Of a stretch of 5,201 nt of DNA, positions 1 to 5,201 are shown piece by piece. The notes under the pieces are model-generated. The model saw nothing but the letters and a program-made list of their open reading frames with translations, was not told the DNA's origin and did not search any database. The first letter of the stretch is position 1; every line of letters begins with the position of its first letter. Location: assembly GCA_009928745.1 (NCBI GenBank), contig SACC01000120.1, forward strand, positions 1-5,201, given 5' to 3'. The position numbers were made by a program, and so were the translations under genes. Source of the DNA: Clostridia bacterium. Lineage in GTDB: Bacteria; Bacillota; Clostridia; Christensenellales; CAG-1252.

Positions 1-28
1 GTTAATACGCCTTATATGTTGAAAACAA

Positions 29-44
29 GTTCGCATAAGCGAAC
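29..44 (+). promoter_or_regulatory. Perfect inverted repeat in the feo leader (possible operator or RNA hairpin)
   Basis: GTTCGC (29-34) and GCGAAC (39-44) are exact reverse complements around an ATAA loop, 24 bases before the first feoA start codon. It could be a regulator binding site or a small RNA stem just upstream of the ribosome binding site. It does not resemble a classical Fur box, and no T-tract follows (the next bases are AAGCGG and then A-rich), so it is not a rho-independent terminator on the + strand. The structure is visible; the function is a guess. The true promoter probably lies left of the window. Confidence 0.35.
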
Positions 45-68
45 AAGCGGAAAAAAAGGAGCAATATT

Positions 69-281
69 ATGGCATTGGCATTCGCACCGTTCGGACAATC
101 ATTAAGGATAACTAAGATAATTGCAGACGAAAAGACTAGAAGACATCTGGAGAATCTCGGGTTGCTTGTTGGCGCAGATATAATATCAATGTTCGACAAC
201 AGCGGTGATGTAATTATCAAGATAAGGGATTGCAAGTTGGCGCTCAATAAGTCGCTGGCCATGAAAATATTCGTTGCATAG
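69..281 (+). CDS. feoA: FeoA family ferrous iron transport accessory protein (first copy)
   Basis: This 70-residue protein is a single FeoA domain, the small SH3-like beta-barrel that supports FeoB-mediated Fe(II) uptake from the cytoplasmic side. The family signature is visible in the stretch RRHLENLGLLVGADI (residues 24-38), matching the usual R-x-L-x-x-L/M-G-(x)n-G-x-x-(I/V) pattern. It is followed by beta strands and the terminal LALNKSLAMKI block, which is typical of the FeoA that comes first in clostridial operons. Length is normal for the family (about 70-80). The start at 69 is supported by AAAGGAG at 55-61, seven bases upstream. It is the first gene in a tight run with a second feoA and feoB. 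Its sequence differs widely from the second copy, so this is an old paralogue pair and not a recent duplication. The exact molecular role of FeoA is unsettled (FeoB complex assembly or GTPase modulation). The family call is firm. Confidence 0.9.
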   Translation: MALAFAPFGQSLRITKIIADEKTRRHLENLGLLVGADIISMFDNSGDVIIKIRDCKLALNKSLAMKIFVA

Positions 282-285
282 GAGG
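280..285 (+). promoter_or_regulatory. Ribosome binding site of second feoA, overlapping the first feoA stop
   Basis: A consensus AGGAGG shares bases with the TAG stop codon (279-281) of the first feoA and sits four bases before the ATG at 290. It fixes the start of the second feoA. It also means that ribosomes terminating on the first gene vacate or occupy this site, consistent with translational coupling (inference). Confidence 0.85.
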
Positions 286-289
286 CAAT

Positions 290-517
290 ATGGACAAGAC
301 ATTGAAGGAATTTATCCCCAATGAAAGGGGTACTGTAAAAAAAGTTACCGCGGAGGGCAAGATAAAGCGGAGATTGTTCGATATGGGCGTAACGCCGGGC
401 GCAGAGATAATTATGCGTAAAGCGGCGCCATTAGGAGATCCTATCGAGATAACGCTAAGAGGTTATGAGCTTTCTCTTCGCAGGGACGAGGCGGCTGCGG
501 TATTGATGGAGGTATAA
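290..517 (+). CDS. feoA: FeoA family ferrous iron transport accessory protein (second copy)
   Basis: This 75-residue, single-domain FeoA protein has the classical signature RRLFDMGVTPGAEI at residues 27-40. After it come PLGDPIEITLRGYELSLRRDEA, the canonical FeoA barrel strands (G-D-P-[IV]-x-[IV]-x-[IL]-R-G-x-x-L-[AS]-L-R), and a short C-terminal strand. It is closer to textbook FeoA than the first copy and is the likelier direct FeoB partner. The gene starts eight bases after the first feoA behind a perfect AGGAGG, and ends two bases before the feoB start. Tandem feoA genes before feoB are known in Bacillota. A division of labour between the two copies is possible but cannot be read from sequence. 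The protein is cytoplasmic, with no signal peptide or membrane segment. Confidence 0.95.
   Translation: MDKTLKEFIPNERGTVKKVTAEGKIKRRLFDMGVTPGAEIIMRKAAPLGDPIEITLRGYELSLRRDEAAAVLMEV
508..512 (+). promoter_or_regulatory. feoB ribosome binding site nested in the feoA 3' end
   Basis: GGAGG lies within the last codons of the second feoA, seven bases before the feoB ATG at 520. The feoA stop TAA (515-517) falls between the site and the start codon. This arrangement supports the chosen feoB start and suggests coupled translation, helping to keep FeoA and FeoB in proportion (inference). Confidence 0.85.
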
Positions 518-519
518 TA

Positions 520-2721
520 ATGAAATTCGCATTGGCAGGCAACCCTAACAGCGGAAAGACGACTTTATTCAATGCGCTTACCGGCAGCACCGCGCACGTT
601 GGCAACTGGCCGGGCGTTACGGTGGACAAAAAAGACGGCTATTACAAAAAACTGTCCGAAAAAGTACAGATAGTGGATTTGCCTGGAATATATTCACTTT
701 CTCCATATACACCCGAGGAAGTAATATCAAGGAATTATATATTGGAGGAGATGCCCGACGCTATTATCAACATCGTTGACGCAACTAATCTTGAAAGGAA
801 TCTTTATCTTACCACACAGCTTTTGGAGATAGACGTACCGGTAATAGTCGCGCTTAATATGATGGACGCGCTTGAAAGGAACGGCGACTCAATAGATATC
901 GAAAGACTGGAGAAAAAAATAGGCGTGCCGGTTGTCCTTATCAGCGCCTTAAAAGGTAAAGGAATTAAAGAGCTGATGGAAAGAGCCTATGCCGCCGCAT
1001 CTGTCGCCAGAAAGGGCTATTCAGTGCTTCAAAATTCAAAAATCAAGGATATGTATGCAGAAATACTGTCTTTATATAATGAAAGCGATAATGCGGTATT
1101 CCATACGGTAAAGATGCTGGAGGCTGATGAGCTTGAGATTGCCGCTAATCCGTCAATCGCAGAAAGGGCGGCAATAATTAAATCAACTATCGATAATGAG
1201 GAGTATGACAACGATTACGAAGGCATTGTTGCCGACGCAAGATACAAATATATAACAGAGCATTATTCAAAAGCGCTCAAACGGTCAAAAAGCCATACGG
1301 GTGATTCCAGAAGTGACAAAATTGACAAGGTTTTGACGCATAGATTTTGGGGTATACCTATATTTTTGTTGATAATGCTTGCGGTATTCCACTTTACTTT
1401 CAGTGAAAATCTGCTGATGTTAGCTTACTTAATTCCAGAAGGCTCTTTTGATATTTTGATAATCGGCACCGATGCGATTAATTCGCCCGGAGTAATGCTG
1501 TTTAATCTTATTGACCTAGGAACATCCAGTCTTGGAGAGGCGGTTGCCGCGGCGCTAAGTTCTTCTCCCGAATGGGTAAGCAGTTTGGTAGTAGACGGAT
1601 TGCTTGGCGGTTTGTTCGCTGTACTCTCGTTTATCCCTCAGATAATGGTATTATTTTTCTTCCTTTCGCTCCTTGAAGACAGCGGATATATGGCGCGCGT
1701 TGCATTCATTATGGATAGGGCGTTCAGAAGATTCGGCTTATCTGGCAAAGCCTTCTTACCGCTTTTAATGTGCTTTGGTTGCGCAGTGCCGGGAATTATG
1801 GCAACTCGAACCTTGGAAAACGAAAAGGAGAGACGAATGGCGATAATGCTTACACCCTTTATGTCCTGCGGAGCAAAAATGCCGATTTGGGCGACTTTTG
1901 CGGGGATAATGTTCGCAGGGGCGTTTGCAGAAGTTATAGTATTCGGCGTATATCTTCTCGGAATTGTAGTAGCAATACTTTCGGCAATGCTTCTTAAGAA
2001 AACCGCATTACGCGGCGAAACTCCACCGTTCATTATGGAATTACCTACATATCATCTGCCGCAACTCAAGAATACCGGCATTCATCTTTGGGAAAAACTA
2101 AAGCATTATGTTATAAGAGCGGCAACGGTAATTGCGGGCGCTGTGGTAATCATATGGGCGCTGTCAACCTTTAGTTTTGGCTTCCGTATGGTTGAGCCTT
2201 CAGATAGTATGCTTGGTCAAATCGGCAGGGTGCTAAGCTGGCTGTTTGTACCTATCGGCTTCGGACAGGGCGGTAGCGGATGGCAATTCGTCGTTGCTGC
2301 AATTACCGGACTGATTGCCAAAGAAATGGTAGTAGCTACAATGGGCGTGTTCTCAGGTATGGACGGCGACGCGGTGCTTGACGCGGGAGCGGAAGATTTG
2401 CAGGGCAGCAACTTAGCCAATATGATTAACGGCATATCGGCGCCGGCGGCTTTCTCTTTCATGGCATTCAATCTGTTATCCATTCCTTGTATGGCAGCTG
2501 TTGCTGCGGCGAAAGGAGAGTTAAAGAGCGCGAAAAAACTTATGGCGGCGTTAGGCTTTTGGATGGGAGCGGCTTACCTTGTATCTGCGCTGATATATTG
2601 GATAGGCACTTATTGGTGGATAAGCCTAATATTAGTCGGATTAATCGGCTTGATGATAGGCATTAGTAAAATTGTAAAATATAATAAGCTGAAGCTTGCA
2701 AAGATTAAAGCTAACATATAA
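520..2721 (+). CDS. feoB: Ferrous iron transport protein B (FeoB), GTPase-coupled Fe(II) transporter
   Basis: Full-length FeoB of 733 residues, within the usual size range; it imports Fe(II) across the cytoplasmic membrane. The N-terminal G domain shows G1 GNPNSGKT (7-14), the switch threonine in PGVTV (31-35), G3 DLPG (53-56), G4 NMMD (113-116) and G5 SAL (142-144). Residues from about 165 to 270 form the helical GDI-type linker, ending in SDKIDKVLTHRFWGIPIF (265-282). The membrane part carries the first Gate motif: FIPQI (371-375), LEDSGYMARVAFIMDR (385-400), the LMCFGCAVPGIMATRTL block (416-432) and PFMSCGAKMPIW (446-457). The second Gate motif has GLIAKEMVV (597-605) and the PC pair at 656-657. 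Conserved cysteines at 418, 421, 450 and 657 are all present. About eight or more hydrophobic segments are visible between 279 and 720. No frameshift or missing GTPase motif is seen. It is co-transcribed with two feoA genes upstream and a Cys-rich membrane protein downstream. Iron-responsive control is expected, but no operator is identified. Confidence 0.98.
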   Translation: MKFALAGNPNSGKTTLFNALTGSTAHVGNWPGVTVDKKDGYYKKLSEKVQIVDLPGIYSLSPYTPEEVISRNYILEEMPDAIINIVDATNLERNLYLTTQLLEIDVPVIVALNMMDALERNGDSIDIERLEKKIGVPVVLISALKGKGIKELMERAYAAASVARKGYSVLQNSKIKDMYAEILSLYNESDNAVFHTVKMLEADELEIAANPSIAERAAIIKSTIDNEEYDNDYEGIVADARYKYITEHYSKALKRSKSHTGDSRSDKIDKVLTHRFWGIPIFLLIMLAVFHFTFSENLLMLAYLIPEGSFDILIIGTDAINSPGVMLFNLIDLGTSSLGEAVAAALSSSPEWVSSLVVDGLLGGLFAVLSFIPQIMVLFFFLSLLEDSGYMARVAFIMDRAFRRFGLSGKAFLPLLMCFGCAVPGIMATRTLENEKERRMAIMLTPFMSCGAKMPIWATFAGIMFAGAFAEVIVFGVYLLGIVVAILSAMLLKKTALRGETPPFIMELPTYHLPQLKNTGIHLWEKLKHYVIRAATVIAGAVVIIWALSTFSFGFRMVEPSDSMLGQIGRVLSWLFVPIGFGQGGSGWQFVVAAITGLIAKEMVVATMGVFSGMDGDAVLDAGAEDLQGSNLANMINGISAPAAFSFMAFNLLSIPCMAAVAAAKGELKSAKKLMAALGFWMGAAYLVSALIYWIGTYWWISLILVGLIGLMIGISKIVKYNKLKLAKIKANI

Positions 2722-2732
2722 AGGATATAATT

Positions 2733-2933
2733 ATGAAACCTATAGAAATAATCGTAATAGTAATAGCGTCCTCAATTGTGATGTTTACTATCGTATACAA
2801 TATCATAAGGAAAAAACAAAAGAAAAGCTGTTCCGCTTGCAGCGATTGCAAAAGCTGCGTGAAATATGGCTGTTCGCAATGCGAGTATGCTAAGAGGGCG
2901 CAGCAAGCCGATAAAAAAAGTGCGGAAGAATAA
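2733..2933 (+). CDS. FeoB-associated Cys-rich membrane protein
   Basis: This 66-residue protein has one N-terminal hydrophobic helix (about residues 4-25) followed by a basic stretch RKKQKK (26-31), which predicts the short tail to be cytoplasmic. The tail holds six cysteines at 33, 36, 39, 42, 47 and 50, that is C-x2-C-x2-C-x2-C-x4-C-x2-C, and ends in a charged region. This matches the small FeoB-associated Cys-rich membrane proteins that sit after feoB in many Bacillota. They occupy the genomic place of FeoC but are not homologous to the winged-helix FeoC. The start at 2733 has AAGGAT at 2721-2726 as its ribosome binding site and lies 11 bases after the feoB stop. Possible roles, all unproven, are metal or Fe-S cluster binding, a redox sensor, or a receiver for incoming Fe(II). 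The family call rests on position, size and architecture together. Confidence 0.85.
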   Translation: MKPIEIIVIVIASSIVMFTIVYNIIRKKQKKSCSACSDCKSCVKYGCSQCEYAKRAQQADKKSAEE

Positions 2934-2958
2934 TACTCAAATAATAACCCTCCTTACC

Positions 2959-2994
2959 AAAATGCCGTTGCGTGATTACTCGCAACGGCATTTT
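2959..2994 (+). terminator. Terminator hairpin at the end of the feo operon, possibly bidirectional
   Basis: A perfect 14-base inverted repeat (arms 2959-2972 and 2981-2994, core TGCCGTTGCG / CGCAACGGCA) surrounds the 8-base loop TGATTACT, 25 bases after the Cys-rich gene. The stem is flanked by AAAA on the left and TTTT on the right, so an RNA from either strand would form a hairpin ending in a U-run. Beyond TTTT the tail continues CATATTATAT, so the U-tract is short and partly inside the stem. It is well placed to end the feo operon. It could also stop read-through from the convergent sugar operon, though that gene ends more than 230 bases away. Confidence 0.85.
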
Positions 2995-3227
2995 CATATT
3001 ATATAAAAATTATAAAAAGTGTACCATATAGTTTGCACAAATAATAAATATTGCGTAATTTATTAGCATTAATTATCGGTATCAAAGATTTTATTGTAGT
3101 AATAACAATTAGCTATTATCCGCTAAGTTTAACACTGCATAATTAGGTATATTACTCATTTTCGCCAATTATGTTACAGCTCATTTGCTCAATGTTTTCT
3201 ATATTGCTCATCTATGCAAAATATTTT
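2995..3227. other. AT-rich convergent intergenic region, no gene seen
   Basis: This strongly AT-rich stretch lies between the feo terminator and the stop codon of the permease gene on the opposite strand. I see no credible open reading frame, tRNA or structured RNA. The only candidate transcription stop for the - strand operon is a weak 5-bp stem (TTAGC 3109-3113 with GCTAA 3122-3126), whose - strand transcript would continue into TTGTTATT. It is too short to call a terminator. Otherwise only short chance-level repeats are visible. Confidence 0.6.
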
Positions 3228-4679
3228 CTATTGTTCGTTTGCGCATATTTGATTTTCCTCAGCAGATAGATTCTTATTAGCGCGCATTTCCGCAAGCTCA
3301 AGCGCGATTTTGTGTTTTTCCTTGCCAACCAGCTTATAGAAAAAGATAGGTATCATGCTGAGCAGGCAGCTGAGTCCCGGTAGCATAACGAAGGAAAAGT
3401 AAATAGTGTTTTTTGTACTCACCGCTATTGTCTCGGCGTTTGCGCTGTATCCGGAAAGCTGTATCAACCCCAAGCCTAACACAACGCTTAATGCCGTTGT
3501 AATCTTAACCACAAAACTTAATACCGAATAATGCATACCTTCGGAGCGTATGCCCGTTTTCCATTCGTAATAATCCACACAATCCGCTACCATTATCATT
3601 GTCATAAAGGAGTGCGGACCGTACATTAAGCCTACGAATAATAGACTTATAAGCAGAAAAGCTAGCGAGGTTACGCCCGAAAGGAATATTGTGAAAGCGA
3701 TTGAGGTGATTATTCCACCGTATATCGCCATCGCGATAAAAGTTGTGCGCTCTCCCCATTTGCGCGTCATTGTTGGGGAAATTGCCATACCCACGATGCT
3801 AGACAGCGCAGAGGTAAAACCAAGCAGAATAATGGCGTTATCCCCGCTTAAAGACTTGCCGAAAACTGTAATGGTACCGACTAGCGAATGCGCCGCTTGC
3901 GCTTGAATAATCATACCTGTTCCGCGAGCAAAACCCAAGAACAGCGATATAATAAGCAGTACCATAGGTTTATTTACTTTCAGCATTTTTCTGATTTCTT
4001 TGAGTGAAGATTTGTTCCTTTGGAAGGGGACTTTTTCCTTATTGAAAAAGAAAATCATACTTAACGCCAAGCCTCCCAAAACTGCAATCAAAACCGCCAC
4101 AATCATATATTGCTTTGCGTAAATTTCTCCGCCTTCTGAGTTGGTGACAATACATACAATAGGCATTAGCACTACGCTGAAACTAAGACCGACATTCTTC
4201 CAAATGTTCGATACGCCTGCAACTTTATTGCGTTCGGCGGGCAAGGGCGACAGCGCGCAAAGCATACTTTGCGAAGGAATATCCGCAAAAGTCATCGCCA
4301 TACACCATAACAGGAATGTCACAAATATGTAAATATACAGCCCCGCGCCCCGGAAGGGCACAACGATAAAAAGCGCAATGGTCATTATAAAAAATGGCAC
4401 AAGGGATATCAGAATAAATGGACGCAATTTTCCGTTACGGAATCGCGATTTGTCAATAATATTACCGAATATAGGATCAGCGAGCGCGCTGCTTACTCTT
4501 GCAATCAGCATAATAATGCCGAGCAAGAAAAAATTGGTGCCCATAGTTTTATTGTAAAACTGCGCTTGATATGAGTTCACCATGCCGACAATTGACTGCA
4601 TACCGAACAAACCTAATGAATATGCGGCAATTTCCTTTGCGCTGACATATTTTTTTGTTGCTGAAAGTGCTGTGTCCAT
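3228..4679 (-). CDS. GPH-family MFS sugar:cation symporter, probable sucrose or fructo-oligosaccharide permease
   Basis: This 483-residue polytopic membrane protein has about twelve hydrophobic helices, a normal length for the glycoside-pentoside-hexuronide (MFS_2) family. Diagnostic motifs are ARVSSALADPIFGNIIDKS (60-78) followed by GKLRP (83-87), ADIPSQSML (132-140), NKVAGVSN (151-158), and ADCVDYYEWKTGIRSEG (365-381) before a helix with VKITTAL (391-397). A cytoplasmic loop with a basic cluster falls at about 212-235 between the two halves, and a charged tail follows residue 450. The first helix lacks the usual GPH acidic residue region and reads SLGLFGMQSIVGMVNSYQAQ instead. The start has GGGGGA at 4683-4688 (slightly close to the ATG). 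The GH32 stop lies in the same frame 21 bases upstream, ruling out any long N-terminal extension. The GH32 gene just upstream suggests a fructose-containing substrate. The family is firm; the substrate is inferred from context only, since GPH members also carry melibiose, xylosides and glucuronides. Confidence 0.88.
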   Translation of the reverse strand: MDTALSATKKYVSAKEIAAYSLGLFGMQSIVGMVNSYQAQFYNKTMGTNFFLLGIIMLIARVSSALADPIFGNIIDKSRFRNGKLRPFILISLVPFFIMTIALFIVVPFRGAGLYIYIFVTFLLWCMAMTFADIPSQSMLCALSPLPAERNKVAGVSNIWKNVGLSFSVVLMPIVCIVTNSEGGEIYAKQYMIVAVLIAVLGGLALSMIFFFNKEKVPFQRNKSSLKEIRKMLKVNKPMVLLIISLFLGFARGTGMIIQAQAAHSLVGTITVFGKSLSGDNAIILLGFTSALSSIVGMAISPTMTRKWGERTTFIAMAIYGGIITSIAFTIFLSGVTSLAFLLISLLFVGLMYGPHSFMTMIMVADCVDYYEWKTGIRSEGMHYSVLSFVVKITTALSVVLGLGLIQLSGYSANAETIAVSTKNTIYFSFVMLPGLSCLLSMIPIFFYKLVGKEKHKIALELAEMRANKNLSAEENQICANEQ

Positions 4680-4700
4680 AATTCCCCCGTTAGGTAAGAT

Positions 4701-5201
4701 TTATACCATTGTGAAAGGCGCAAAGGTGATATCCGCCTTGCAGCCTGATGCTGAGGAAAAGCTAATGCCAATGCAGTCAGGATAAGGATATACGGTATTA
4801 GACATACAGTATCTCTCGTTGGCAATCAGCTCAATGCTTGAATTGTCCGAGAATATTTCCATACTTATCTTGCTTTCGCCCTCTGTTTTACAATAGCGTA
4901 TATTACAGTTGCCGTCCAGTTTTGAGCCTTTGATTAAGTGTCCGCTATTTTCGCGGTTAAAGGTAATTAATCCGTTTTGATAGCTTATCGTAGTGCTGTT
5001 TTTGTCACCTTTGCGCAATGTCACCGTAAAATCTGTTGCGTTTTCGAGAGTTATCAGAAGGCGGTAACATTCGCCGCGCATACCTTCAAAGGAAATATCC
5101 TCTTTAATATATGCCGATTTTTGGATTTTGTCCTGTGCAAAATATTGATAAAGCTCGGCAACGGGTTTTTGATATAATACATTGTCTATTACATATAATT
5201 C
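4701..5201 (-). CDS. C-terminal part of a GH32 beta-fructosidase (sucrose/fructan hydrolase type), cut by the window edge
   Basis: The reading frame is open from the right edge to the TAA at 4701-4703, giving 166 visible residues; the start and catalytic propeller domain lie outside. An internal ATG at 5081 is not the start, because the frame continues upstream with family-like sequence. The fragment begins at the propeller-to-sandwich junction with LYQKPVAEL (9-17), the GH32 L-x-Q-x-P-x-x-E-L linker. It then shows the beta-sandwich signatures ITFNRENSG (79-87, compare the family D-R-x-x-S-G) and DNSSIELIAN (119-128) followed by TVYPYP (136-141), equivalent to the usual D-x-S-S-I-E-[IV]-F-x-N...Y/F-P. 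GH32 enzymes hydrolyse terminal beta-fructosyl bonds in sucrose, sucrose-6-phosphate, inulin or levan. With a GPH symporter (not a PTS) as partner, an unphosphorylated substrate is likelier, but this is inference. The catalytic Asp, Asp and Glu residues are not in the window. No signal peptide can be judged. Confidence 0.85.
   Translation of the reverse strand, partial: ELYVIDNVLYQKPVAELYQYFAQDKIQKSAYIKEDISFEGMRGECYRLLITLENATDFTVTLRKGDKNSTTISYQNGLITFNRENSGHLIKGSKLDGNCNIRYCKTEGESKISMEIFSDNSSIELIANERYCMSNTVYPYPDCIGISFSSASGCKADITFAPFTMV

Noticed and set aside
1..68. A promoter or an upstream gene end in the left edge, including a TTGAAA at 19-24
   Set aside because: No convincing -10 element lies at the right distance from TTGAAA, and no reading frame in these bases shows recognisable protein features; 68 bases are too few to decide.
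1638..2033. 131-codon open frame on the - strand inside feoB
   Set aside because: It lies antisense to the conserved FeoB Gate-motif region, has no recognisable family features, and is explained by the codon usage of feoB.
2696..2893. 65-codon + strand frame overlapping the feoB end and the Cys-rich gene
   Set aside because: It starts inside feoB, overlaps the well-supported small Cys-rich gene in another frame, and its translation shows no coherent domain.
3011..3032. Imperfect palindrome around GTGTACCATATAGTTTGCAC
   Set aside because: Three consecutive mismatches interrupt each arm, leaving only a few paired bases at the ends and centre; this is not enough to support an operator.
3185..3231. 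Short direct repeats TTGCTCA and TTTTCTAT in the AT-rich intergenic region
   Set aside because: The repeat units are 7-8 bases, the two pairs have different spacings (19 and 29), and the base composition is heavily skewed, so chance explains them.
4613..4825. 70-codon - strand frame overlapping the junction of the GH32 and permease genes
   Set aside because: It overlaps both well-supported genes in a different frame on the same strand and has no recognisable features.
4701..5081. A stand-alone 126-residue protein starting at the ATG at 5081
   Set aside because: The frame stays open to the window edge, and the upstream residues contain the GH32 linker motif LYQKPVAEL, so this ATG is internal to a larger truncated gene.

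Overview
The window reads as an anaerobic, gut-type Bacillota (Clostridia-like) chromosome segment with moderate to low GC. This is inferred from three things: the feoA-feoA-feoB-small Cys-rich protein order, strong AGGAGG-type ribosome binding sites, and a GPH-family sugar permease beside a family-32 glycosidase. No mobile element, CRISPR array, tRNA or rRNA is visible, and all genes look intact except one cut by the right edge.

Left half (about 29-2994, + strand): a ferrous iron uptake operon. Two small FeoA-type SH3-like proteins (69-281 and 290-517) are followed almost without gaps by full-length FeoB (520-2721), the GTPase-coupled Fe(II) membrane transporter. After these comes a 66-residue single-pass membrane protein with six cysteines (2733-2933), of the FeoB-associated Cys-rich type. 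Gaps are 8, 2 and 11 bases, and the Shine-Dalgarno sequences of the second feoA and feoB overlap or lie inside the preceding gene, so tight translational linkage is likely. A short perfect hairpin (29-44) precedes the first feoA, and a perfect 14-bp stem (2959-2994) ends the unit.

Middle (2995-3227): an AT-rich convergent intergenic stretch with no gene that I can support.

Right half (3228-5201, - strand): part of a sugar utilisation operon. The upstream gene enters from the right edge and shows only the C-terminal part of a GH32 beta-fructosidase (sucrose/fructan hydrolase type). 21 bases later comes a complete 483-residue GPH-type MFS sugar symporter. Together they suggest import of a fructose-containing sugar such as sucrose or a fructo-oligosaccharide in unphosphorylated form, followed by hydrolysis.

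I found no convincing undescribed system. The most noteworthy points are the divergent FeoA pair, the dense cysteine cluster of the small membrane protein, the leader hairpin, and a permease whose first helix departs from the usual GPH pattern.
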